Shown here: positions 26,056-34,168 of the stretch, in pieces | Numbering within the stretch: the first letter of the stretch is position 1 | Layout of the letters: each line of letters starts with the position of its first letter | Assembly (NCBI GenBank): GCA_049841155.1 | Contig: JASGHI010000003.1 | Span: forward strand, 434,001 to 498,000 | Length of the DNA stretch: 64,000 nt | Reading direction: 5' to 3' | DNA from: ZC4RG30 sp049841155 | Lineage (GTDB): Bacteria; Pseudomonadota; Gammaproteobacteria; Steroidobacterales; Steroidobacteraceae | The notes under the pieces: model-generated | What the model was told of the DNA's origin: nothing | The model's database searches: none | Seen by the model: only the letters and a program-made list of their open reading frames with translations | Translations under genes and position numbers: made by a program

Positions 26056-27132
26056 ATGAGTCAGATGCGCCCCGCCGACGCGGCGCTGCTGCGGCGGTTC
26101 ACGCCGCTGGACGGGATGAAGAAGGAAAACCAGGCTTCCCTGGCCCGCAAGGTCAGCGTGCGCTCGATGGAACCGGGCCGGCTGCTGTTCAAGGAAGGCG
26201 AAACCGACAAGCGCACCGTCTGGCTGGTGTCCGGCAGCGTGGAGCTGCGCGAGAACGACCGCATCGTCGGCGTCATCAAGGCCGGCACGCCCGAGGCGCG
26301 CAATCCGCTGGCGCCCGGGGCGCCGCGCAAGTTCAGCGCGCGGGCGCTGGACGAGGTGGAATACCTCGCCATCGACAGCGAGCTGCTCGACGTGATGATC
26401 ACCTGGGACCAGACCGGCACCTACGAGGTCGGCGAGCTGCAGCAGCAGCTGCAGGGCAGCGAGGGCGACGACTGGATGACAACGCTGCTGCAGAGCCGCG
26501 CCATGCACCGCATCCCGCCGGCAAACATCCAGGCCATCTTCATGCGCATGCAGCGCACGCCCTGCCGCGCCGGCGACGTGGTGATCCAGCAGGGCGCGGA
26601 GGGAGACTATTTCTACGCCATCGTCAGCGGCCGCTGCGTGGTGACGCGCGAGACGCCGCTCAACAAGGACGGCATCCGTCTCGCCGAGCTCGGGGTCGGC
26701 GACACCTTCGGCGAAGAGGCGCTAATTTCCGAATCCAAGCGCAATGCGACGGTGACCATGCTCACCGACGGCGTGCTGATGCGGCTCAACAAGCAGGATT
26801 TCCGCGAGTTGATGAACGAGCCCATCCTGCAGTGGGTCACGGCCGACGAGGCGAAGGAGCTCATCGCCAGGGGTGGACGCTGGCTCGATGTGCGGCTGCC
26901 CTCCGAGTTCCAGAACCTCGCGATCGAGGATGCCACCAACATCCCGCTGTATTTCATCCGCCTGAAGCTCTCGACGCTCGACAAGCAGCGTCCCTACATC
27001 GTTTATTGCGACACCGGCCGCCGCAGCTCCGCCGCGGCGTTCATCCTGGTCGAGAAAGGCTACGACGCCTACGTGCTCAAGGGCGGGCTGTCGTCGATGG
27101 ATACCGGGCTGCGCCGCGCGCTTTCACCCTGA
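26056..27132 (+). CDS. Tandem cyclic-nucleotide-binding domain / rhodanese fusion protein
   Basis: A 358-residue soluble protein. The first cNMP-binding-like domain (about residues 10-120) lacks the phosphate-binding cassette. The second (about 148-255) keeps it as DTFGEEALISESKRNATV, with E220 and R229 in the expected places. A rhodanese domain covers about 260-355, with a full-length active-site loop CDTGRRS starting at C318. cAMP or another nucleotide could therefore control sulfur transfer or sulfur-state sensing. There is no membrane segment. It stands alone, convergent with pilZ. The start follows a short gap after the FadJ-like gene. Confidence 0.9.
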   Translation: MSQMRPADAALLRRFTPLDGMKKENQASLARKVSVRSMEPGRLLFKEGETDKRTVWLVSGSVELRENDRIVGVIKAGTPEARNPLAPGAPRKFSARALDEVEYLAIDSELLDVMITWDQTGTYEVGELQQQLQGSEGDDWMTTLLQSRAMHRIPPANIQAIFMRMQRTPCRAGDVVIQQGAEGDYFYAIVSGRCVVTRETPLNKDGIRLAELGVGDTFGEEALISESKRNATVTMLTDGVLMRLNKQDFRELMNEPILQWVTADEAKELIARGGRWLDVRLPSEFQNLAIEDATNIPLYFIRLKLSTLDKQRPYIVYCDTGRRSSAAAFILVEKGYDAYVLKGGLSSMDTGLRRALSP

Positions 27133-27148
27133 TGCGCCCTGCGGCGCA
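27133..27148. terminator. Short hairpin between convergent cNMP/rhodanese and pilZ genes
   Basis: TGCGCC (27133-27138) pairs with GGCGCA (27143-27148) around the tetraloop CTGC. It directly follows the stop codon at 27132 and precedes the end of pilZ. No T-run is present, so it is at best a weak bidirectional terminator. Confidence 0.3.
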
Positions 27149-27154
27149 GCGCCA

Positions 27155-27526
27155 CTACATGGTGTGCGTGGCCTTGTCGCCGGAGAGTGCCCCGGCGAGA
27201 TAGTTCTCGATGCGCTTCTGCGTCTGGCCGCGGTCCTGCTCGCTGAACTGCACGCCTATGCCCGCGGTGCGCTTGCCTTGCGCGCCCTTGGGCGTCACCC
27301 AGATCACGCGCCCGGCCACGGGCAGCTTCTCGTCCTCGCCCATGAGGTTAAGCAGCATGAACACCTCGTCGCCGAGGCGGTAGTTGCTGTTGGTGGGGAT
27401 GAACAGGCCGCCGTTGCGCACGAAGGGCATGTAGGCCAGGTACAGTGCGCTCTTGTCCTTGATCGTCAGGGTCAGCAGGCCGGGCTTGTTGATGCCGGAA
27501 CGCGAAGTGAGATCTCTGGGCGACAT
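27155..27526 (-). CDS. pilZ: PilZ-domain protein
   Basis: A 123-residue single-domain protein with YMPFVRNGGLFIPTNSNYRLGDEVFMLLNLMGEDEK (key: NGGLF) and RVIWVTPKG-x7-GIGVQF. These are characteristic of the type IV pilus PilZ subgroup, which often lacks the full c-di-GMP-binding RxxxR motif. In Pseudomonas and Xanthomonas this protein is needed for pilus formation. The ATG at 27526 has AGGA five bases upstream and gives MSPRDLTSRSGI; a longer frame starts at 27583 inside holB. It is the last gene of the fab-tmk-holB cluster, its usual place. Confidence 0.92.
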   Translation of the reverse strand: MSPRDLTSRSGINKPGLLTLTIKDKSALYLAYMPFVRNGGLFIPTNSNYRLGDEVFMLLNLMGEDEKLPVAGRVIWVTPKGAQGKRTAGIGVQFSEQDRGQTQKRIENYLAGALSGDKATHTM

Positions 27527-27543
27527 GTCTATCCTGCAGTCCG

Positions 27544-28530
27544 CTAACGGGCCAGCGCAGCGCTCCAGCGCCACAGATGGCATTCCAGGGCCAGCGGCCG
27601 GTTCAGCGGGGCGTAGAGCTGCATGTGCAGCTCCCGTACCCCCTCCAGCAGCCGCAGGGCCGTGGCTATATTTATGTCAGGGAGGCGCCCTGGCAAGTGC
27701 GCGCCAGGACGCAGTTCCCGCCTTCCCCCCTCGCCCTCCACGCCATCCAGTACGCAGCGTGTGAGGCAGTTCTCAATGGCTGGCAGCCTCAGCGCCAGTT
27801 CGTCCTTTGCCCAGCGGTCGGCAATGCGCACGATGTCGAGGCGGCCGGCGGCAGCCTGCGCCAGCACCTGCAGGCAGTCGTCGCGCAGCGCCCGCAGGGC
27901 GGCCGGATCGTGGTCCAGCGCGGCCAGCGGCGCATTGCCCAGCACGTCGAGCGCGGCCTCCCAGTCACCGGGCGCCGCGGCACGCTGCCGTGCCAGCCAT
28001 GCCAGCGCCTCGGTGCGCGAGGGTGCCACGGCGCGCAGTACCAGGCAGCGGCTGCGCACGGTCGCCGGCAGCCGTGAGGGCTGCGTGGTGAGCAGCACCA
28101 GGTGGGCACCGGCGCGCGGTTCTTCCAGGGTCTTGAGCAGCGCATTGCCGGCCGCGCGCGTCATGGCGTCGGCCGGGCGGATCACCACCAGGCTGCCGCC
28201 ACCCTCGTAGGCCGTCATGGCTAGCAGTGCTGCGGCTTCGCGGATCTGGTCCACCGAGATCTGCCCGGACTTGAGCTCGGGATCCGGCACGATGTGGTGA
28301 ATGTCAGGGTGTTCGCCCTGCTGCACGCGCCGGCAGCGTGGACACTCGCCGCAGGCCAGGCCCATGGCCCTGTGATCGCGGCACAGCAGCTGCCGGGCGA
28401 ATTGCAGGGCCAGCAGTGAACCGCCGGCACCCGGGTCCTCGTGGATCAGCAGCGCGGCCGGCAGGCGCCCGGCACGCTGTGCACCGACCAGGCGGTCCCT
28501 TGGCCCCTGCAGCCAGTCAGGAAGGCTCAC
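27544..28530 (-). CDS. holB: DNA polymerase III delta' subunit
   Basis: A 328-residue clamp-loader subunit. It has the zinc cluster CGECPRCRRVQQGEHPD near residues 60-76, AMTRAAGNALLKTLEEP, and the sensor region LVLLTTQPSRLPATVRSRC. The position corresponding to the P-loop (HEDPGAGG) is degenerate, as expected for delta', which does not hydrolyse ATP. The start overlaps the tmk stop by 4 bases. Confidence 0.95.
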   Translation of the reverse strand: MSLPDWLQGPRDRLVGAQRAGRLPAALLIHEDPGAGGSLLALQFARQLLCRDHRAMGLACGECPRCRRVQQGEHPDIHHIVPDPELKSGQISVDQIREAAALLAMTAYEGGGSLVVIRPADAMTRAAGNALLKTLEEPRAGAHLVLLTTQPSRLPATVRSRCLVLRAVAPSRTEALAWLARQRAAAPGDWEAALDVLGNAPLAALDHDPAALRALRDDCLQVLAQAAAGRLDIVRIADRWAKDELALRLPAIENCLTRCVLDGVEGEGGRRELRPGAHLPGRLPDINIATALRLLEGVRELHMQLYAPLNRPLALECHLWRWSAALAR

Positions 28531-29147
28531 AACGCCTCTACGTGCGCCAGGGCCTGCCGGTACACGGCTTCGGGCGGCTGTGCGGCGTCGATGACCTTGA
28601 TCCGCGCCGGCTCGCCTGCGGCGAGCTGCAGGTAGTGCGCACGCACGCGGGCGAAGAAGGCCAGCGTCTCGTCCTCGAAACGGTCGCCGGCGTCCTGGCG
28701 TGAGCGGGCGCGCTGCAGTCCCAGTTCGGGGGGCAGGTCCAGCAGCAGCGTGAGGTCCGGCGCGAGACCCGGATGCGCGAGACGGCCCAGCGATTCGATG
28801 GCTGCCGTGTCAACGCCGCGTCCGCCACCCTGGTAGGCATGGCTGGCGTCGGTGAAGCGGTCGCACAGCACCCACTCGCCGCGCGCCAGCGCCGGCCGGA
28901 TCAGCTGTGCGACATGCGTGGCCCGCGCCGCGAACATCAGCATCAGTTCGGCCGCTGCCGGCATGCCTTCGCTGCGGCGCCTCAATACCAGAGCCCGGAT
29001 GTCCTCGGCCAGCGGCGTGCCGCCGGGTTCGCGCGTGGCGCACAGACGCTGCCCGCGCGCGGTGAGGGTCTCGGCGAGGTAACGTTGCAGGCTCGACTTG
29101 CCGGCGCCCTCGATGCCTTCGAAGGTGATGAAGCGGCCGCGGATCAT
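28527..29147 (-). CDS. tmk: Thymidylate kinase
   Basis: Phosphorylates dTMP to dTDP. The 206-residue protein has the P-loop TFEGIEGAGKSSLQRYL, the DR motif LCDRFTDASHAYQGGGRG, and the lid region RARSRQDAGDRFE. The start overlaps the mltG stop (ATGA) and the stop overlaps holB, in the conserved mltG-tmk-holB order. Confidence 0.97.
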   Translation of the reverse strand: MIRGRFITFEGIEGAGKSSLQRYLAETLTARGQRLCATREPGGTPLAEDIRALVLRRRSEGMPAAAELMLMFAARATHVAQLIRPALARGEWVLCDRFTDASHAYQGGGRGVDTAAIESLGRLAHPGLAPDLTLLLDLPPELGLQRARSRQDAGDRFEDETLAFFARVRAHYLQLAAGEPARIKVIDAAQPPEAVYRQALAHVEAL

Positions 29148-30274
29148 GGCGCTGCACCCTCCTCCACCGCGCTTGCCGGCGGTGCGCTCGGTGTCTGTAA
29201 TGCCGGTGGTGCTTCGGGCTCCTCCTGGGGCGGCTTCTGGCGCAGGCGCTGCAGCAGGCGCTGCACGGCGCGGTTGTGTTCGCCCAGCGTGGCGGAGAAG
29301 TAGTGGCCGCCGCTGCCATCGCCGATGGCGACGAAGAAGATGGCGTCGGTATGTTCGGGATTCAGCGTTGCAATGATGGCATCGCGTCCCGGCAGCGCGA
29401 TGGGTGTGGGTGGCAGGCCGGCGCGAGTGTAGGTGTTGTAGGGCGTATCAGTGGTCAGGTCGCGGCGGCGGATGTTGCCGTCGTAGTTTTCGCCCAGGCC
29501 ATAGATCACGGTGGGGTCCGACTGCAGTTTCATGCCGCGCCGCAGGCGGTTGACGAACACTCCGGCAATGCGCGGCCGTTCGCTGGCAAGACCGGTTTCC
29601 TTCTCCACGATGGAAGCCAGCGTGAGCGCTTCATCGGGGGTGGTCAATGGCAGATCCGGCTGCCGCTGTTCCCAGGCCTTGGCGAGCTGGCGCTGCTGGG
29701 CTTCGAAGGCCATGCGGTACAGCGTCAGATCCGTGGTGCCGGGTGCGAACGAATAGGTGTCCGGCGCGAAGCGCCCTTCCGCTGCCAGCCCCGGCTGGCC
29801 CAGCGCCTGCATCACTTCGGCGTCGCTGCGGCCGGCCAGCGTTGCGACGATGGCCGGGTGCCGCTCCACCAGCGTCCGCGCCTGCGCGAAGCGCCAGCCA
29901 TCGACGAGGGTGATCTGTTCGAGCACCACGCGGCCTTCGACCAGCTGGCGCAGGATGTCCAGCGGCGTCTGGCCAGGCGCGATGCGGTAGTGCCCCGCCT
30001 TAATGCCGGCACCATCGATGCGGGCGCCGGACTGGCAGCAGCGCAGGAAGTATTCCAGGCGCCGCGCATCGGTGATCAGTTCGCGGCGCTCCAGTTCCCG
30101 CAGCACCGCGCGCAGCGGCATGCCGGGCTCGATGTGAAGATCCTGCGTGACGAGCGATGCTCCCGGTGTGCGGGCCGCGATCTGCAGCGACTGCCAGTAG
30201 AGCCCGGCGGCCGTGGCCAGCGCGACGGCCAGCATCAGCGCGACGCCCACCACAATGCGGGCGCGCCTACTCAT
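29144..30274 (-). CDS. mltG: Endolytic murein transglycosylase MltG
   Basis: An inner-membrane protein of 376 residues that cuts nascent peptidoglycan glycan strands. One N-terminal membrane helix spans about residues 6-26; a LysM-like region follows, and the catalytic glutamate lies in LASIVEKETGLASERPRIAGVF (key E in VEKETG). The family motif GMKLQSDPTVIYGLG and the C-terminal FFVAIGDGSGGHYFS are present. The ATG at 30274, within the end of pabC, gives MSRRARIVVGVAL; the frame is open further upstream but without MltG-like sequence. Confidence 0.95.
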   Translation of the reverse strand: MSRRARIVVGVALMLAVALATAAGLYWQSLQIAARTPGASLVTQDLHIEPGMPLRAVLRELERRELITDARRLEYFLRCCQSGARIDGAGIKAGHYRIAPGQTPLDILRQLVEGRVVLEQITLVDGWRFAQARTLVERHPAIVATLAGRSDAEVMQALGQPGLAAEGRFAPDTYSFAPGTTDLTLYRMAFEAQQRQLAKAWEQRQPDLPLTTPDEALTLASIVEKETGLASERPRIAGVFVNRLRRGMKLQSDPTVIYGLGENYDGNIRRRDLTTDTPYNTYTRAGLPPTPIALPGRDAIIATLNPEHTDAIFFVAIGDGSGGHYFSATLGEHNRAVQRLLQRLRQKPPQEEPEAPPALQTPSAPPASAVEEGAAP

Positions 30275-31092
30275 CCAGTTCTCCGATGCGCGCCCGCAGG
30301 CGCAGCGCCCAGTCGTCCTGCAGCAGCCGGCGCCCCTCGATCTGCGCCACCGGCAGCAGGCCCAGGCGCACATTGCTCAGGCACAGGGCCTCGCAATCCT
30401 CCAGCGCAGTGAACGGCAGCGCCGCGATGGTCACGGGTTGTCCGGCTGCGGCGGCCTCGCGCATCACCACGGCGCGCATGACGCCGGCGATGCCGCAGCG
30501 ATCCAGTTCCGGCGTCATCCATTTTCCTCCGCGGCGGACAAAGACATTCGACATGGTGCCTGAAACCAGCTGTCCGGAGCTGCTGGCGAGCAGGCCATCG
30601 ACCGCTCCATGTTCCGGCAGCTGCCGGGCGGCGAGCACCAGCTCCAGGCGGTTGCAATGCTTGATGCCGGCAAGCGCGGGATTCTCGCCCAGGCGCAGGT
30701 CGAGGCGTACCACGCTCGCAGGTGCTGCGGCAGGCTCTGCGGGGGGCGCAGCGGCAAACCGGTACAGCAGGCAACGCGGTGGTTCCCCGCCGCCGGGGCG
30801 GTAGCCGCGTGCGCTCGCCGTGCCGCGCGTAACCAGCAGCTTCAGCATGGCCTCGGGCCCGGCGGCGGCGAAGAGCACCGCCTGCCGCCACAGCCGCCCG
30901 GCGTCGAGCCGGATGTCGAGCCGCTGGCAACCTTCGGCAAGGCGGCGCTGATGCAGCGCCAGGAAGCGGATGCGGCCGCCGCGCACCATCATGGTCTCGA
31001 ACAGCCCGTCGCCGTACTGCAGTCCGCGGTCCAGCGGCCAGCCTCGCCGGGCTCGCTTTGCCGTCGATCTGGATGGCGAGCAGGTCTTTCAC
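30267..31092 (-). pseudogene. pabC: Aminodeoxychorismate lyase with an apparent +1 frameshift
   Basis: PabC converts aminodeoxychorismate to 4-aminobenzoate for folate. The natural start is the GTG at 31092, overlapping the pabB stop as GTGA; it gives MKDLLAIQIDGKASPARLA. The conserved LDRGLQYGDGLFETMM follows only after the reading frame moves forward by one base around 31032-31042. From there the frame is open to 30267 with normal class IV PLP-enzyme sequence, including the lysine in AGIKHCNRL and LVSGTMSNVFV. In the downstream frame no ATG, GTG or TTG exists between the pabB stop and the ATG at 30992, which would lose conserved sequence. A one-base sequence error, a recent mutation or programmed shifting could explain it. 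The joined product would have about 274 residues. Confidence 0.75.
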
Positions 31093-32450
31093 GAGCGCAG
31101 TGCCAGCAGCATGCCGCGTGCCTTGGCGCGGGTCTCGGCCAGCTCGCGCTGCGGGTCCGAGTCGGCCACGATGCCGGCGCCGGCGCGCAGCTCCAGTTGC
31201 CTGCCCTGCAGCGACAAGGTGCGGATGAGGATGTTGAAGTCGCCGGAACCGTCGTGGTTCAGATAGCCCAGGCTGCCGGTATAGGGGCCGCGCGGCGCGC
31301 CTTCCAGTTCCGCAATGATCTGCATGCAGCGCACCTTGGGGCAGCCGGTGATGGTGCCGCCGGGAAACACAGCGCGCAGCACCTCGGCCGGCGAGACATC
31401 GCTGCGCAGCTCGCCGGTGACATTGGAGACGAGGTGATGCACATGGGCATAGGTCTCGACGGCCATGTACTCATCGACGCGGACGCTGCCGCCTGTACAT
31501 ACCCGGCCCAGATCGTTGCGTGCCAGGTCGATGAGCATCACATGTTCGGCCCGTTCCTTGGGATGGGCGACGAGCGCAGCGGCGAGCCTGCGGTCGGCCT
31601 CCGGCGTGGCGCCGCGCGGATAGGTGCCGGCGATGGGGCGCGTGTCCACGCGCCGGCCGCGGATGCGCAGCAGCCGTTCCGGCGAGGACGACAGCACGCG
31701 GAAATCGTCGAGCTGCAGCAGTGCGGCGAACGGGGCCGGATTGCTGCCGCGCAATCTTGAATACAGCGCCGCGGCACTGAAATCCTCGGGCAGCTGCGCC
31801 TGCCAGCGCCGCGAGAGATTGGCCTGGTAGATGTCGCCGGCCGCGATGTACTGCTGCGCGCGCTGCACGCGCTCGATATAACGCGCCGGCTCTTCCTCGA
31901 CGGATTCCAGCGGCGGGGCCTGCGGGAGCTCTGCCCGCGCTGCGGCATGCAGATCGGCCCGTATCTGGCGGCGTTCGGCTGCGCTCACCTGGGCTTCGGT
32001 GACCAGCCAGCCTCTGCCGGAACTCTCCTGCACCAGCACCGCGGGAATGCGCAGCGCGCAGGCCACCGGCCGCTGGTCGTGGTGGTTGGCCGATGGCCAG
32101 TGGGCCGCAAGGCTGGGTTCGATCTGCAGGGCCAGCTCATAGCCCAGGTAGACGATCCACCCGCCGGTGAAAGGCAGCTCGGGAGCCGCAGGCGGGCCGG
32201 GCGCTTCGGCCGCGGCAGCGCGCCAGGCTGCATCCAGCGCATCGAGGAAGCCACCCTGCTCCCCTGCCCCCCCTGCATCGAGGCGCAGCGCTGCGCGCGG
32301 CAGTGCGGCCAGCAGCGTGGTCCGGGAGAGCGGGCCTTGAGCCGCGCTGTCGAGCAGCGCGGGATAACGGTCGGGAAACAGCGCGGCCAGCCGCAGCAAT
32401 GCCCCTGCGGGAATCTCGACGGGCTCGACCTGGGGGCCAGGCGCGCGCAT
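31089..32450 (-). CDS. pabB: Aminodeoxychorismate synthase component I (PabB-like)
   Basis: A 453-residue chorismate-utilising enzyme. It contains GDIYQANLSRR, VLSSSPERLLRI, and the C-terminal FPGGTITGCPKVRCMQII with LRAGAGIVADSDP. Its position next to pabC argues for 4-aminobenzoate synthesis. In E. coli PabB, Lys274 in PIKGT forms a covalent adduct with the ring; here the same position reads RPIAGT with Ala274, as in anthranilate synthase. Other members of this group may share that residue. The ATG follows AGGGG. pabB between fabF and pabC is unusual, since the common order is fabF-pabC. Confidence 0.85.
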   Translation of the reverse strand: MRAPGPQVEPVEIPAGALLRLAALFPDRYPALLDSAAQGPLSRTTLLAALPRAALRLDAGGAGEQGGFLDALDAAWRAAAAEAPGPPAAPELPFTGGWIVYLGYELALQIEPSLAAHWPSANHHDQRPVACALRIPAVLVQESSGRGWLVTEAQVSAAERRQIRADLHAAARAELPQAPPLESVEEEPARYIERVQRAQQYIAAGDIYQANLSRRWQAQLPEDFSAAALYSRLRGSNPAPFAALLQLDDFRVLSSSPERLLRIRGRRVDTRPIAGTYPRGATPEADRRLAAALVAHPKERAEHVMLIDLARNDLGRVCTGGSVRVDEYMAVETYAHVHHLVSNVTGELRSDVSPAEVLRAVFPGGTITGCPKVRCMQIIAELEGAPRGPYTGSLGYLNHDGSGDFNILIRTLSLQGRQLELRAGAGIVADSDPQRELAETRAKARGMLLALRS

Positions 32451-32461
32451 GGCGCCGCCCC

Positions 32462-33709
32462 TCAGCCCGTATAGCGGCGCAATGCGAGCGTGCCGTTGGT
32501 CCCGCCGAAGCCGAAGGAGTTCGACAGCACCGCGTCGATGCGCATCCTGCGGGCCGCGAGCGCAACGTAGTCGAGATCGCAGCCCTCGTCGGGGTTGTGC
32601 AGGTTCATGGTCGGCGGCGCAACCTGATCGCGGATGGCCAGCGCCGCAAAGATGGCTTCCACCACGCCGGCGGCGCCCAGCAGATGGCCGGTCACCGACT
32701 TGGTCGCGCTGATCGCGAGCTTGCCGGCGGCATCGCCGAAGGCGCCCTTGATGGCATTGGTTTCCGCGCGATCGCCCAGCGGTGTGGAAGTGGCATGCGC
32801 GTTGACATGCTGCACATCGCCCGGATTGAGGCCGGCGTCGCGCATGGCGGCCTGCATGGCGCGGCGGGCGCCATTGCCGTCTTCGGGCGGTGCGGTGATG
32901 TGGTGCGCATCGCCGCTCATGCCGAAGCCCACGACCTCGGCATAGATGCGGGCGCCACGGCGTTTCGCATGTTCGAGCTCTTCGAGCACCATGGCGCCGC
33001 CGCCATCGCTGAGCACGAAGCCGTCTCGGTCACGGTCGAAGGGCCGGCTGGCTTCCTGCGGCGCGTCGTTGCGGGTGGAGAGGGCCTTGGCCTGGCCGAA
33101 ACCGCCCAGACCCATCACCGTGGTGGCCATCTCCGAGCCGCCGGCGAGGATGATATCGGCATCGCCGTGCTGGATGGTGCGCAGGCCGACGCCGATGGCA
33201 TGGGTCGAGGTGGTGCACGCGGTGACCACGCCCAGGTTCGGGCCGCGCAGCCCGAAGCGCATGGACAGATGCCCGGAGATCATGTTGATGATGGTCGAGG
33301 GCACGAAGAACGGCGAGATCTTGCGCGGACTCTGTGCCGCCAGATACGCGTTGTGTTCTTCCTCGATGGTGTGCAGGCCGCCGATTCCCGACCCCATGAC
33401 CACACCCGCGCGGTCCAGGTCGGTGTGGTTCAGGTCGAGGCCCGAATCCGCCATGGCATCGGCACCGGCAGCGACGCCGTAATGCATGAACTCGTCCATG
33501 CGCCGCGCTTCCTTCGCGGGCAGGTATTTCTCGAGATCGAAACCCTGGACGGCACCGCCGAAGCGGCAGGGAAAGGCGCTGGTATCGAAACGCGTGATGG
33601 GTGCGATACCGCTGATGCCGTTGATGACGCTGGACCAGGCGCTCTCCAGGGTGCTGCCCACCGGGGAGATGATGCCCATGCCCGTGACGACTACGCGGCG
33701 TTTGCTCAA
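32462..33709 (-). CDS. fabF: 3-oxoacyl-ACP synthase II
   Basis: Condenses malonyl-ACP with acyl-ACP during fatty acid elongation. The 415-residue protein starts MSKRRVVVTGMG. It has the catalytic cysteine in VTACTTSTHAIG and the two histidines in NAHATSTPLGD and KSVTGHLLGAAG, so the Cys-His-His triad is complete. It ends FGGTNGTLALRRY, as usual. It lies downstream of acpP after a 73-base gap that holds a hairpin. Confidence 0.97.
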   Translation of the reverse strand: MSKRRVVVTGMGIISPVGSTLESAWSSVINGISGIAPITRFDTSAFPCRFGGAVQGFDLEKYLPAKEARRMDEFMHYGVAAGADAMADSGLDLNHTDLDRAGVVMGSGIGGLHTIEEEHNAYLAAQSPRKISPFFVPSTIINMISGHLSMRFGLRGPNLGVVTACTTSTHAIGVGLRTIQHGDADIILAGGSEMATTVMGLGGFGQAKALSTRNDAPQEASRPFDRDRDGFVLSDGGGAMVLEELEHAKRRGARIYAEVVGFGMSGDAHHITAPPEDGNGARRAMQAAMRDAGLNPGDVQHVNAHATSTPLGDRAETNAIKGAFGDAAGKLAISATKSVTGHLLGAAGVVEAIFAALAIRDQVAPPTMNLHNPDEGCDLDYVALAARRMRIDAVLSNSFGFGGTNGTLALRRYTG

Positions 33710-33734
33710 GCGTGGCTCCGGAAGACGAAGGACC

Positions 33735-33763
33735 GGGCACGGCGCCGCTTGGATGCCGTGCCC
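33735..33763 (-). other. Intercistronic hairpin between acpP and fabF
   Basis: GGGCACGGC (33735-33743) pairs perfectly with GCCGTGCCC (33755-33763) around an 11-base loop. No T-run follows. The acyl carrier protein is made in large excess over FabF, so partial termination or 3'-end protection of the acpP message is plausible. This is inferred from position. Confidence 0.45.
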
Positions 33764-33782
33764 CGCTGCGGCGGGCGGACGA

Positions 33783-34025
33783 TCAGGCCTTGGCGCGCCG
33801 ATCGTTGATGTAGTTGATCGCCTGCTGGACGGTGGTGATCTTCTCGGCCTCTTCGTCCGGGATCTCGATCTCGAACTCTTCTTCCAGGGCCATCACCAGT
33901 TCGACCGTGTCCAGCGAGTCAGCGCCGAGGTCATCGACGAAGGACGCGTCGCTCGTCACCTGCTCGGCCTTTACGCCCAGCTGCTCGGCAACGATGGCTT
34001 TGACTTGCTGTTCGACGCTGCTCAT
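33783..34025 (-). CDS. acpP: Acyl carrier protein
   Basis: An 80-residue acidic protein that carries fatty acyl chains on phosphopantetheine. The attachment serine is in GADSLDTVEL near residue 39, inside the standard DDLGADSLD helix start. It starts MSSVEQQVKAIVAEQLG. Separate promoter-like elements lie upstream, and a hairpin follows, consistent with its high and separately set expression. Confidence 0.97.
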   Translation of the reverse strand: MSSVEQQVKAIVAEQLGVKAEQVTSDASFVDDLGADSLDTVELVMALEEEFEIEIPDEEAEKITTVQQAINYINDRRAKA

Positions 34026-34087
34026 TAGTGTTCAATCCTCTGATTTATTGACCTTAACGTGCCTCAAGGTGCACGCATGGGGCGCGT

Positions 34088-34116
34088 ATTGTAGGTGAAG
34101 GTCAGGCACTTGGCCA
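34088..34116 (-). promoter_or_regulatory. Candidate acpP promoter
   Basis: Read on the minus strand, TGGCCA (34116-34111) and TACAAT (34093-34088) are separated by 17 bases. The -10 matches at five of six positions and the -35 at four of six. It lies in the 143-base gap between fabG and acpP and would give a leader of about 55 bases. Confidence 0.5.
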
Positions 34117-34168
34117 CATGGAAACAGGTATTCGCTGCTCGTGCAAGCTTCTGTTTCTGAACGGTTAT

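Noticed and set aside
32303..33808. 501-codon plus-strand frame opposite fabF and pabB
   Set aside because: Antisense to two well-supported genes; no domain and unusual amino acid composition.
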